DNA of 64,000 nt, taken from the NCBI GenBank assembly GCA_034509425.1, contig JAVTVJ010001682.1:230069-294068 (forward strand), in the 5' to 3' direction. The notes beneath the pieces are model-generated. The model searched no databases, had not been told where the DNA came from, and saw only the letters and a program-made list of their open reading frames with translations. This DNA comes from Eopsaltria australis. Lineage: Eukaryota; Chordata; Aves; Passeriformes; Petroicidae. The position numbers were made by a program, and so were the translations under genes. Below, in pieces: positions 9,111-20,755 of this stretch (its first letter is position 1; every line of letters starts with the position of its first letter).

Positions 9111-11974
9111 CAGCCACTCGTCTCCCGTCGGCAGCTGCCGCTCCTCTTCCCAAACCTCCCGGCTTCATCCCCAGCGCCGTGGAGCAGATCCCGGAAGGGC
9201 ATTACATTATCCCGTATCCAGAGCCCAGCATCCTGCCAGGAGCCGAGGCTGGCACTGCCAATCCTGCCCCAGCGCCGTTCCCTGCCGGGGATGCTCTGCT
9301 CTGCTCTGGATCCCCCTCCGCCGCACGCCCAGCCCTGGGCCCATCGGCTCTGCCGATAACTAATTGCAAACTCATTAGGAGCTCATTGAGAGGAGCAGAG
9401 GCCGCCGGGGAGAGTTGCCCCAGGCTCCCGCAGAGGAGGCTGCTGGAGCGGCGGCTGCTTGGAAATTAAGAGGGAAAGGGGGGAAAAAATCCCTCTGGCC
9501 ACATCAGAGACTGACAGAAAAACAACCCGGTTATTGAGGGAGGTTACAGGAAAAGGGTTTGGGCTGAGCCTCATGCAGGCTTGAGCGCCAGGGGCTGGGA
9601 CTCCACCACGGGCTGCTCTGGGGCGAGGAATTGGGAAGATGAAGGGAAAATTTCTGCAGGGCAGGGTCTCTGCAAGACCCAGATTCGTCTTTAAAGAGGG
9701 GAGAAATGAGAAATGCAGCAGTGGGATGGGCACAAGCCCACGCTGCTCTGTCCCTGCACTTGGCAGAGCTTTGATTTCCCCTTTTCCAATCCCCAAACCC
9801 TCAGTTATGAGCAGGTCACACCGACTCCCACCCAAGCCCAGCAGGCTGGAGGCCAGGGCACCCATCAGGAGGGTGCTCCCTCCCTCCACACCCCAACCAG
9901 CTTCCAAACCTGCCCTGTTTCCCCTAAACAATGCACTGAGCCAGCAAAGTCATGCCCTGGGCCCTGCCAGAGCCATCCCCTCTCCCAGTTCTCCACATGC
10001 CAGCACCCCCCTGGTGTCACTGGGACGAGGGGCCCGTGGTGCCTTGGCCGTGCCCCACGCTGAGCTGCTGCCTCCCAGTGCCCCGCTCCATTTCCAGCCC
10101 CTGCCACCTCCTTTCCTGCCTGACCCCGTTCCAGGGACATCCTCTCCTCCCTTCCATGCCGCTGGGACCTGCACACCAGATATGAGCTGTGCTTCCCAGG
10201 GGCTGTGGCACGCTGGAGCCCAGGGAGGGCTCGCAAAGGCACCTTGGCCTAACGAGGACAACGTGGCTGTGGGGGCAGGACGGGAATCTCGCCGGGACTG
10301 GGAGTCACTGGCACCCACCATGGCCAGGCAGCCTCCAGCCAGGCTGGCCACCAGCTCCCACCTCACCCAAAGCAGCAAAACAGGCACAGGAAGAGGGTTC
10401 CTGCACCCACGTGCCACCCCAGGGCCATCCAAAGCCACTCAGGACAAGCCGAGTGTGTCCGGGAGGCGGCTGGTCACGAACAGCATGGGGACCTTGGCTT
10501 CTGGAAGTGGTCTGGGGACAGCCCCTCTGCCAGCATCCCGCAGCCCAGGAGGAGCAGTCACCCCAAAGAGGCCATGGATAGGACACGTCTCCATGTCCAG
10601 CTGTCCCTACAGCAGCGGGACAGCCCCAGGAAATGCTGGAACACCACCGGAACCAGCACCAAACCTCCACCGAAGCACCTGCAGCAACTGGGACACCCCA
10701 GTGCCCCCAGTTTAGGACTGAGCCGGCACTGAATTCCAAGTTATCCAGCAATTCTCATACCAGCTCCTTGCCTAGCCCAGAGCAGCCTGCTCGGCAGCAG
10801 GAATGTCTTCAGCAAAGCCAATGAACGCCCAGCCAGGTGTGGGCTCGCAGTCGGCAGGAGCCGCTCTCCTGGTGCAGATGTTCCAGCTGCAGGGCAGGGT
10901 CAGGCCCTGTCACACCCATCCACGGTGTCCCCCGCTGCAGGAGCCATCTCCCATCCTGGCCAGCAGCCTGTGACAAGCTTCCTCAGCCTTCGGTCCCAGG
11001 ATTCAGGTTTCACAGACAAATTTGGGAAGAGCAAACAAAGCAGCGCCAGGACTCTCTCCTCCGACAGCTCCCCGGGGAGCCACCACTCCTCCTTCCTGCC
11101 ACCGTTCTCTGTGCCCTCTGCGCTGCTCTCCCGGCGCTGCCAGCAGGGTTTGCCCTGCTCTCATCCACAGCGGGCTGTCTCTGTCCATCGGCCCCAATGA
11201 CAGGACCTTGGCTGCCTTTCAGCGCTTCGGCCTCCCGGGGTTTTTGCTGCCGAGCAGGATGGCTTCGTTAGGACCTCAGCTCCTCCAGCCTGCAGCTCCT
11301 CCCGCCTTTGCCGCCAGCACCGGGATTTATGATTACTTCATTGTTTGATTGGTTTCATCAGCCTGTCATCATCTCCCTCCCAAAACTCTTCCGCCAGCGC
11401 CGGCAGCACCGCACGGTTTGGATCTGCAAAGACAAACGCCCCGAGCGGCACCTGCCCGACCCCACGGCGGGGCCAGCCGGCCCTCGGCCCCGCTCGCTCC
11501 TGGCGACAACAGGGACACGTCCCTCTGCCACAAAACCCAGCCGTGACTCCGCTCCAAGGGGCTTCATTTGCCCCATGCAGCCCGGGCATCGCCCCCGCCT
11601 CAGCCTCCCGCAGACCGAGATGCTCCATGAAGGAGATGCTCCCACCGCTGCCGTGCTCTTCACCCGCAGCACCCCGGGCACGGCACGGTGACACGGTGAC
11701 ACCGGGCAGCTGGAGGGGCTTGGCACAAGGACACCCAGCTCCGACCTTTGCCTCCCCGTGGGCAGCACCCCCATGCCGGGTCCAGGACAGAGGAGTGCCG
11801 AGCTGTCCCCGGTCCCCGAGCTCTGCTGGGGCTCCCGGCTGGCGTCGCCCGCCCGCGGCCACGGCGGCAGCGAGGCCGGACCTGGAGGAAAGTGGGTCAC
11901 GCTCCCTCTTCCCCCTGCAGCCGGGGAGACGCCGGGCTGGGATGGAGGCCGGCCCTGCAGCCAGGGGACAGCGG

Positions 11975-12360
11975 GGACAGCAGGGGAGGTGAAAGGGGAG
12001 AAAGGGGAGGTGATGAGGGGACACATCCTTACAGGAGGGGACGTGATGAAGGGACGCGAGGGGAGACAAGGCGAGATGACGAGAGGAGATGACACGGGGA
12101 GATGACGAGGGGACAAGAGAGGACACGATGAGGAGAAACAATGAGGGGAAACGAGGGGAGATGATGGACGGGGCATGAGGGGAGATGACAAGAGGACAAG
12201 AGGACATGAGGGGAGGTAATAGGGAAGACAGGAAGCTGGTGAGGGAAGACAAGGGGAGGTGAGGGAGCATGAGGGGAATCAAGGGGAGATGAGATAGGGA
12301 GGTGATGAGGGGACACAAGGGGACACAATGAGGGGACACGAGGGGACACGGCCTGAGCTG
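11975..12360. repeat. Degenerate polypurine minisatellite (GGGGAGATGACGA type)
   Basis: Nearly 400 bases are strongly purine-biased on the plus strand, built from GAGGGGA, GATGACGA and GGGGACA words with no fixed period. Confidence 0.8.
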
Positions 12361-12499
12361 CCCCCGAGGCCGCCTCTCGCTGTTCTCCCCTTTCCCTTTT
12401 CCCAGCTGCCTTCCAGCTCAGCACACCCTTCCAGACACCCCCAATCCCACCGGCAGCCCCGGGGGACCAGCCCCGCGGCCAGCCCCGGGGGCCAGCCTC

Positions 12500-13330
12500 C
12501 GCTCAGTGTCACTCACGCCCCTCCGTCCCCGTCCCTCCCCCTCGTCCCCCCGCCGTACCGGGGCCGCCCGGGGCGCAGGTGCCACCGGCCGCAGGAGGGA
12601 CCCGGGGCGGGGGGGGGCGACCGATCCAGGGGGCAGCGCCCGCACGGCACGGTGCCCACCCCGCTCCATTCATCCCGGAGCGCCGATTGTACCGGGATGG
12701 GGATTTTGTCCCCTCCCCGCGCCGTGCGGGCAAACAAAGGCCGGCCTCGGTACCGGGCGGGCAGCGCCCCCCGCACCCCTATCCTCGCACCCCATCCCCG
12801 TATCCTCATCCCCGCAGCCCGTGCCCGCACCCCATCCCCGCACCGCCGCCTTACCGGAGGGGCGAGCCGCCGCCGCGCCCCGTCCCCGGCGGGAGAGGAG
12901 CCGCCGCTGCCGCCGCCGCCGCGCTCCGCCCGCCCCGCCGGGCTCCTCATGCCGCGGCCCCGCCGCCGCCGGAGGAGCGGAGCGGAGCGGAGCGGAGGGA
13001 GCGGAGCGCGGCGCTCCCCCCAGCCCCCGGCAGCGCCCGCCCCGCGCCGCGCTCCGCCCGCACCGGCACCGGCGCCGCCCCGGGGAGGGAGCGCGGAGCG
13101 GGAGGAGCGGGAGGCGCGGGGGGGGCTCCGCCGCCGGCCCCGCGGGGATGGGGGGATGCGGAATGAGCGATGCGGGATGCGGGGCTCTGCTTGTCCCCGC
13201 CCTCCCCGATGTAGCCGGGGGGAGTCGGTGCGGGAGCAGCCCCGGAATGGGAGGTCGGGGCTGAGCCGCCCCCTCCCCACCGGGTGCGGAGCTCCGGTGC
13301 CGCGGGTTGGGCTCGGAGCAGATCCCGGCG
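12500..13330 (-). promoter_or_regulatory. SBK1: CpG island, probable SBK1 promoter
   Basis: The most CpG-dense block on the SBK1 side, with GGAGC pentamers at 12970-13010 and many GC-box words. It lies upstream of SBK1 in transcript sense and contains a strong minus-strand donor (12854-12849). The start site is not resolvable by eye. Confidence 0.5.
12855..13100 (-). other. SBK1: Candidate non-coding first exon of SBK1
   Basis: The acceptor just before the SBK1 ATG demands an upstream exon. On the minus strand CTCCG|GTAAGGCGG at 12855/12854 is a strong 5' splice site inside the CpG island. The 5' end is arbitrary. A rival donor, GAG|GTGAGG, sits at 19026/19025 in another CpG-rich block. Confidence 0.35.
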
Positions 13331-13584
13331 CTGGGGACAATGGAGATGGGAGCGGTGCTCCGCAGGGGGCGGCTGCACACCCCACCCAAGGACCCCGAGA
13401 GTCCGAGCTTGGAGCATCTGGGGGTCACCAGCTCTGCGCAGCCGGAATGCCCAAGCACAGGACCGTGTCCTGCTGCCCGCTGCTTCCCTGGGCCCTGCTG
13501 TGCTTGAGCCCTCCAAGACTCTGTTCCCTCTCCTTTGGCACAGGTGATGCCCCCGTGGTGCGGGCAATGCCCGTCCTGGGTCAG

Positions 13585-13760
13585 GGAATGGTTTGGGTTG
13601 GAAGGGACCTTCAGGATCATCTTGTTCCAGCCCTGTGCCACGGGCAGGGACTCCTTCCACTGTCCCAAGTTGCTCCAAGCCCCATCCAACCCGGCCTTGG
13701 TTGGACACTTCCAGGAATTGGGCAGCCACAGCTTCTCTGGGCACCCTGTGCCATTGCACA
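13585..13760 (-). mobile_element. CR1 LINE fragment
   Basis: GGAATGGTTTGGGTTGGAAG followed by the standard CR1 3' blocks as far as GGGCACCCTGTGCC, then truncated. Confidence 0.87.
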
Positions 13761-15061
13761 GGTGATGCCCACCACGGCACAGACAGCCCCCCGAAATGCT
13801 GCTGCTCCTCAATGTGTGCAGGACATGTGGCTTTCCCCGTGGCTCATGGATGGTGGGAACATTCAGGCCAAGCCAGGCAATGCCAGATGAGGCAAAGACA
13901 TCACGGGGGCTTCCCTTCAGGTGCCTTAAATTTGGCAACAATTTCAACCAGTGGTGCCAGAGCTGGACACCAGGAGCTCCCAGGCACCTCCAGCCTGGGG
14001 AGCAGTGACAGCTCTCCCGGAGGAAGGCGAGAGGTTGGCACTGTGCTCCCCCTTGGGGCATCCCTGGACACACCTCATCTTCCCGGATTTCCTTCTGTGC
14101 CCACCAAGGCCAAGTAGGGATGTTGAACACAGGCCAGGATTTGCTTCGGGACTTCCTTATCCTTCAGCTGGGTGCCAGGGCCCTTCGCTCCTTGCGATGC
14201 CACTTTAAAGAGACCCACAGTCGTGGGGCTGCCCCATCCTCCGAGGGGTGTTCTCACACATCAGCTGTGCCCGCTCCGCTTCGACCGGGGCCGTCCCACT
14301 GCCCCCTGAGGCCCCAAAAACCGGAGAGGGCCGGGGAGCCATCGGCACTGACTCACTGATGGCTCTGCTCCACTCGCGCTGTGGATGCAGAGCAATTAAG
14401 TCTTTTCATGAATGACTTTAAGGCAAGAGGCTGAATCACACTCCGCTTTAATTTGTGCCGGCATCGGCTGTGCCACTGTCACCCTCCTCCCGCCTGGCAG
14501 CTGTTCACGGGCCCCGCCAGCCCCGGTCAGGGCCGCGGAAGGGGCGGCTGCGGCTGCCGGGGCCGGTCCCCTCCATCCCCCTCCGCTCGCCGGTTCCTGC
14601 CACAGCTCGCGGCTCCTGCGGCTGGGATGCTCCAGGTGTGGGTGATTCCCAGCGGGATGGAGGCACCGGAATGGCGCTGGGAGGAGAAACGCTGGAGCGC
14701 AGTGACCCGGCCAGGGCGGGCTGGGTGGGGGCGGAGCGGGCTGGGACAGGGGGGGCACAGGGCAGGTGGGCACCTGAGGGGTGAAGGTGTGGGAAAGAGG
14801 AAAAGTGTGGCAGATGGGCAGAGCTGGGGTGGTCCCCGTGTCACCGCAGCAGCTGATTCGGGCCAGGGAAAGCCCCAGCCGCCTTCCCCGCACGCCCCGC
14901 TCCGTGGGCCGCTCGGGATGGGGTGGGTCCAGCCTCGCCCCTTCCCCAGGCTCCTGTCCCCCCGTGTCCCCTGCCTGTCCTTGCCAGGCCATCCTGGCTC
15001 CCGCAGCCTCCCGCTCGTGGCGTTCCGAGCGGCTCCTCCGAGCTCTCTGTCAACTCTCTCC

Positions 15062-15071
15062 CTATTTATAG
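15062..15071. promoter_or_regulatory. MEF2-consensus site CTATTTATAG
   Basis: Matches YTAWWWWTAR at every position and could also serve as a TATA element; it lies at the edge of a CpG-rich block. Function inferred only. Confidence 0.25.
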
Positions 15072-15254
15072 CTCGAGGCTGTTTCTAGGTCAGGCGGGAG
15101 GTGCCGGTGCCCGGGGAGCCGGCCCAGGGACCGTGGAGGGGCTGCAGGGACAGTGTCACACGCGGGTCAGCTCCCAGTGTCACCGTCCTGGGGCTCTGCC
15201 CTGGCTACACAGCGGCTGAGCTGGCACGGGGACCAGCTGGGCCTGGCATGGCTT

Positions 15255-15690
15255 CCTGGGATTCTATAGGGCTTGTCAGGGCTTTGTGGGGCTCTGTGGG
15301 ACCCCGTGGGGCTCTCTGGGGTTCTGTGGGGTTCCATGGGACTCATCAGCGCTCCATGGGACTCCACGGGGTTCAGCAGGTCTTCATGGGATTTTGTAGG
15401 GCTCAGCAGGGCTCTTTGGGACCCTGTGGGGCTCTGTGAAATTCAGTAGGGCTCTGTGGGCTCCATGGGGCTCAGCGGGGCTGTGTGGAGCTCCGTGGGG
15501 CTCAACAAGGGCTCCTTGAGCTTCCGTGGGAGCCCACGTGGCTCTACGGGATCTGTAGGGCTCCATAAGGATCTGTGGGGCTCCGTGAGGCTCCTCAGAG
15601 CTTGCCAGGCCTCCGTGGGGCTCAGCAGGGCTCCTTGTGACTCCGGGGGGTTCCATGGGGCTCCGTGGGGCCTGTCAGGTCCCTCTGGGG
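15255..15690. repeat. Degenerate minisatellite of GGGGCTCTGT / GGGGCTCAGCA words
   Basis: About 430 bases of roughly 10-base and compound units (TGTGGGGCTC, CATGGGGCTC, CAGCAGGGCTC) with frequent single-base drift. Confidence 0.88.
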
Positions 15691-17024
15691 TGTCCCTGCC
15701 CCTCGGTGGCACGTGGGTGACACGCACACTGAGCCATAGTAACACCAGTTGTACCAGGCAGCGCCCGCACTGAGCTCGTGGTCTTCAAAGCACTCCCGGA
15801 ATATTAATAACTAATTAAGATTAACGAGATGAAAGGAGCCAGATCAAACATGTTTATCACCTCGTGCAATCCCAAACCGTGCGAAGAGCCTCCGCCTCCC
15901 CGAGGGACCACGAGTGCCCCTGGGATTTGTGCTCGGAAAGGGAATATCCGGATGTGCTTGGACAGGATGGGCATCGGGAAATGACCTGGAAAGCCCAAAA
16001 TATTCCCGGCGTGCCAAATCCCCTCGGATTCAGCGAGAAGGTCGCTTGTCCCCTCGGCACCGCTCGGTCAGGGCGGGAGCCAAGGGGCTGAGCCCCACAC
16101 GGCCGCGGGCCGGGGTCCCACGGCCACCCGCGCCTTTCACGCTCCGGTGACAGGAGCCAGACCTGCCGGGGATGCTGCGGGGATGCTGGGAAGGAGCAGC
16201 GGAGGGAAGGAGGGAGCGGAGCACGCCGGGAGCCGCAGCACGGGCGGAGGGGACCCGCTCCCCCCGCGGGGCTCCGGCGTGTCCCGCCTGCGGGGACAGC
16301 ACCCCCCGCCCCCAGCCCGGGGCCACCACCCGTGTCGGGGGCGCCGGGTGTCCCCTCGGTCCCTGGGGACAGCGCCCAGCCACGGGGATTCCCGGGGAAA
16401 GGGGGTGGTGGGATTGGTTCCCGGAGCGCGGGGCGAGGGGCTCAGAGCCCCCCGAGTCCCCCCCGTGCGGGTGCTGCCATCCCATGCGGTGACAGCCGGG
16501 AGGACATTCCCGGTGGCTGCTCCCAAGGTCAGGGAGGGGCCCGGGAGCCGTGGGACAGCCCCGCTGGCGGTGGGCACACGCCGAGCCCCGGCCAGCGACC
16601 CTCGGAGTGCTCTCCCCGGCCCCGAGCCCCAGAGCCCGTCGCTGTCCCGGGGGCTGCCAGGGACCGAGCAGCCGGGCGGGGCACAGCGCCCCGAGGGATG
16701 GATCCCGGAGCCCCCGGGCCGGGCTGGGGCGGCACCGGCCGCGTTCGGGATCTTGGGAAAGGTGCTGACCCTGGAGCACAATGAGGGCTGTGCAGCCGCG
16801 GGGATGGAACGGGACAAGAGGGATTATTCGGGATGGGCTGTGTGGGAAAAGGAGCAGAACGGGTTTCTTCGAGAGGAGCGAGGGACTGAACTGGGGGCAC
16901 GGGGAGAGCCACGGGGCCCGCCCTGGCACCCTGGCACCCCGGTACCCCAAGAGCACCCGGCACCGCCCGCCCGCCGCCTCCGCTCGCTGCCGTTCTCCTG
17001 GCACCATCTAGAGGCTGCGGGGAC

Positions 17025-17180
17025 GGGCACGGGGGGACAGACACGGGGGGAGAGACATAGGGGAAAAGACGTGGGGACAGATAGGGGGGACGGACGGAGG
17101 GGAGAGATGTGGGAACAGACACTGGGGGACAGACATGAAAGGACAAACACGTGGGGACAGACATGGGGGGACAGACACAC
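17025..17180. repeat. GGGGACAGACA minisatellite
   Basis: Purine-rich tandem words (GGGGACAGACA, GGGGGGAGAGACA, GGACAAACACG) repeat for about 150 bases. Confidence 0.8.
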
Positions 17181-17999
17181 CGCCACAGCACCACGCGTGG
17201 GGCCCACGCACTGCCCCTGGCACAGGGGGCAGGACCAGGGCCGGGCGCCGGGGCGGTGACAGAGCAGGGACACCTCTGGCAGCACCTCGTGTCACCGCGG
17301 GGGGCTCGCCTCGGTGGCGCTGTGCTGGAGGTGACAGGCGATGGCAGCTGTGTCCACACGGGATGGAGACAGACTCAGGGACAAGCTGGTGACAGCCATG
17401 GGGGTGTTCAGGGACCGGACACACGCACCCACACACAGAGCCCAGTGCAGCCCACCCTGAAGTAGGGAGGACAGGGGGAAGCCTCTGGGAAAAAGTCGTG
17501 GGTGTCCGTCCCTCACCGTGCCCCGAGCAGGGAGGGGTGGACCCTGCAGCCACCACGCAGGACCCTGGGCCACCACACTGCCAGCCCAGCTGCTCCCTCC
17601 CTGGCTGAGAACGCCAAACTCATGCCACCTGTGGCCTGACACAGGCTGGTGCCGCTGGTCAGCTCCGAGCCCGGGCTGGGCTGTGGGACAGGAACCCTGG
17701 GAATTCTGTGCACCCCTCCAGCCAGCAGCACCCACACCCAGGCCCTTTCCATCCCTGGTACCTCTGTTCTCCCCACCTGGGCACTGACTCACAGGAACTG
17801 AGGCACCAAAAACTCATGATTTACACCAAAACAAATCCTACAGCTTCCTGCAGCCCGAGGGGAAGGACAGACTGCCCGAATTGGTCCAGCTTATGGCCCT
17901 GAGGCCCCCAGACCTCGCTGGGGACAGGCAGTGCCTGGAGGGCTCCTGGCTGGAGCAGGCAGGGGCTCTGCTCGGGGCTGGTAGCGTGGGCCAGGAGCC

Positions 18000-19600
18000 G
18001 GCAGTGGCTCAGTGCCACGGAGGAGCAGTTGGGCACAACATGTGCCGGCATTCACACCTCGCATCCTGCCGGCTGCCCGGCTAATTCCGGCACCGGCACA
18101 TTCTCCTTGGCTGTCGCTCAGCAGCGCCGGCGGGAGAGGAGATTTCGGGGAAGGGGGAGGCGAGCGCCGGTGCTGCTGCCCAGAGGGACAGGCCTCGGGG
18201 AGCCTCGGGGCTCCCCTTGTGGATCCCCCAGCTGCACTGGGCCCCCGGCCCCAGCCAGGCGGGGAGGAGCAGAGACTGCCCAGGGACCCTGCTCGGGGGA
18301 GCAGGACTGGGTGGGATAGCCCCAGGATGGATCGGGGATGGTTCTGGGATGGCTTCGGAACGCCGTGGGGGCACACGCTGCTGCCCACAGCCCCACTGCT
18401 CCATGGGCACAGCAGCACGGCTGAACTGGCACGGCTCGGCACGGCCCGGGACACCCACCGGGCTCCCTGCAGAGCTGCTGCCAGGGAAGCTCATCCCGGC
18501 CGGACACACGTGCTCTGCGCGCAGCCTCTCCCGGCACAGCACCGGCCCCGGGCTCCTCTGGCCAGGAGAGGATGCGCCTGCTCCAAGGGAAACTTTAGCA
18601 CGGCCCGCGCCAGGCGCTGTCCCCAGCCCGGCTCGGTGCCCCCTCCCGTGCCGTGCCCTCCCGTGGGTTCGTGGCGTGTCCCCAGCGGCGCTGTGTCCCC
18701 ACCGGGGCTGTCCCGGGCTTGCGGCACTGACCTGTGCAGGTGCAGCGGCTGCAGCTCCTCTTTTTGGAAGCAGACGAAGCAGAAGGAATCCATCGCTCAG
18801 GTCCGGTGGCCACCGCGCCCGGGCGAGGGCGACCGCAGGGCAGGCAATGCCGGAGGGGTGTTGGCATCTTCCTCGCCGGTGCCGGCGGCGGCCCGAGGCT
18901 CACGCTGGTCCAGCCGGGGCCATGGTGTCCGGAGCCCGTCACACGGCCGGGCTGAGCACCGGCACCGGCCTCTCCCCGGGCACGGAGGCAGCTCCGGGCT
19001 GTGCCGTGTCCCGCGTCGCCCTCACCTCGGGGCCAGTGATGCCCAGTGCCACCCCGACACCCATCGCTGCCCGGCCGGCGGCACTGCCCGTCCTCAGGGG
19101 GTGCGAACAGGAGCCTGGGATGGCATCACCAGCACCAGGGGTCCGGCAGGGCGGGCCGAGGCACCGGGCAAGCCCTGCGGTGCTTCAGAGGCCGCGGGGA
19201 GCGGCTGCCCCGTGGCACCGGACAGTGCCCGTGTCGCGGTGAGGGAAAGTGCCCCCTGCAGCAGGTGGGGTCCGCAGGGTCTGACAGCATCCAGCGCGGT
19301 CTGGAAGTGTCTGGAAGGGTCCAGCAGGGTCCGGCAGCCCCACACACGGACGGAGGGGGAAAGTTGTGCCGTCGTGGAGCGGCGGCTCCGCGGGGCTCGT
19401 CTCACCGGCAGAGCAGCCGCTCGCTCTGACAGCTAAAGCGGCGTGCGGGTATTAATAGCTCCCGACTCCCGCGGCGAGGCTGGAAGTTAACTCCTCGAAT
19501 GCCGTGTGCCCGGGCTCCAGCCGCCCTCTCCCGGTGCCGGCTGCTGCCTCCGGGCTGAGACCGGGCAAACTCAGCCCGCCCGCTCGGGGCACCGCGAGAA
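18000..19600. promoter_or_regulatory. Orphan CpG-rich region with TATTAATA element
   Basis: CpG-dense DNA with a palindromic TATTAATA at 19450-19457. On the minus strand it is followed by GC-rich sequence and GT donors (GTGAGA near 19406, GTGAGG at 19025-19020). It may be an alternative SBK1 promoter or an unannotated transcript start. Confidence 0.3.
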
Positions 19601-20357
19601 ACCGAGGAGCCCCTGCTCTGTCCCCCAGGGCTCTGTCCCACATCCCCAGGCTCTGGCCAGCCCCTGGCACAGGGGACATGGCACAATCCGGGGGGAATCT
19701 CTCAGCCTGGGCGCTCGTGGGTGCCCCGTGCCTGCTGATGGTGGAGGAGCTGGTGCGGGAACCATCCCGGGGCTGTTCCCCACTGCGCGGGCACGGTGGG
19801 ACAGGAGCACCACGGAGCCTTGGAGGGCTGTCCCTGCCCCACAGCAGTGTCCCTGCCCCAGAAGTGGTGCCTTTGCCCCATGGTGAGTGTCCCTGCCCCA
19901 AAATGAACCATTGCTGCAGGCAATGTCCGGCTGCTCCAGGGGGCCACACCGGGCCACGCTGGGTCAGGAGCCACAAACCCACATGGCCCTGACATGTCAC
20001 TGTTCCCCATCCACTGGGACTGGCTCAGGGACCAGCACACGTCCCCCAGGTCCTTGGGACCGAACCTGATCCTTGGCCCAGCCCTCAACCAGTGTCCTGG
20101 GACAGGAGCAAAAGCCACGTCCTTGGGAAGCTGGGGCAGAACATGGAGAGGCTTCCCCAGCCGGGCCTTGGGCTTCGTCATCTCTTGCCCTGAATTATTC
20201 AGTGAGTGGCTCTGCCTGTGGCGTCTGCCCCGGCCACACCCCCGCTAATGGCAGAAATCGATGGCTTTTTAATTCCTCATGGCCAGAGAACTCCTCGCTG
20301 TGCTGCTCTGGGTCCTGTACCCCAGGAGACCTTGATGATCCCAATTTTATCTCGCAG

Positions 20358-20755
20358 AGTCTTGGAATTCCAGAATGGTTTGGGTTGAAAGAAACCTTAA
20401 AACTCATCTCATTCCCACTCCCTGCCATGGGCAGGGACACTTTCCACCATCCCAGGCTGCTCCAAGCCCCAATGTCCAGCCTGGCCTTGGGCACTGCCAG
20501 GGATCCAGGGGCAGCCACAGCTTCTCTGGGCACCCTGTGCCAGGGCCTCCCCAGCCTCACAGGGAACAATTCCTGCCCAATATCCCATCCATCCCTGCCC
20601 TCTGGCAGTGGGAAGCCATTCCCTGTGTCCTGTCCCTCCATCCCTTGTCCCCAGTCCCTCTCCAGCTCTGCTGGAGCCCCTTGAGGCCCTGGAAGGGGCT
20701 CTGAGCTCTCACTGGAGCCTTTTCCTCTCCAGGTGAGCACCCAGCCTGGCTGCTC
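20358..20755 (-). mobile_element. CR1 LINE fragment, about 400 bp
   Basis: Begins GGAATTCCAGAATGGTTTGG and contains all standard 3' blocks to the AGGTGAGCACCCAGC stretch. Confidence 0.9.

Larger units (their letters stand above)
5871..12854 (-). other. SBK1: Inferred SBK1 intron 1
   Basis: Extends from the acceptor at 5871 to the best upstream donor at 12854-12849. It holds the pentamer and 22-bp repeats, one long CR1, a TTCC run, a 28-bp tandem, AT-rich islands (7670-7925, 8995-9060, 9355-9390) and a polypurine tract. No coding exon is recognisable. The upper limit depends on the inferred exon 1. Confidence 0.45.
13761..20357. other. Intergenic DNA with several CpG-rich blocks
   Basis: No frame with recognisable protein similarity was found. 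The stretch holds CpG-dense segments (about 14.2-15.1, 16.0-17.0, 18.0-19.6 kb), minisatellites, and AT-rich islands near 14395-14460 and 15790-15870 with TAATTA-type cores. Confidence 0.5.

Noticed and set aside
12328..13890. 520-residue plus-strand open frame
   Set aside because: Low-complexity Pro/Arg/Ala translation of a CpG island running into a CR1 copy; several antisense frames are equally open.
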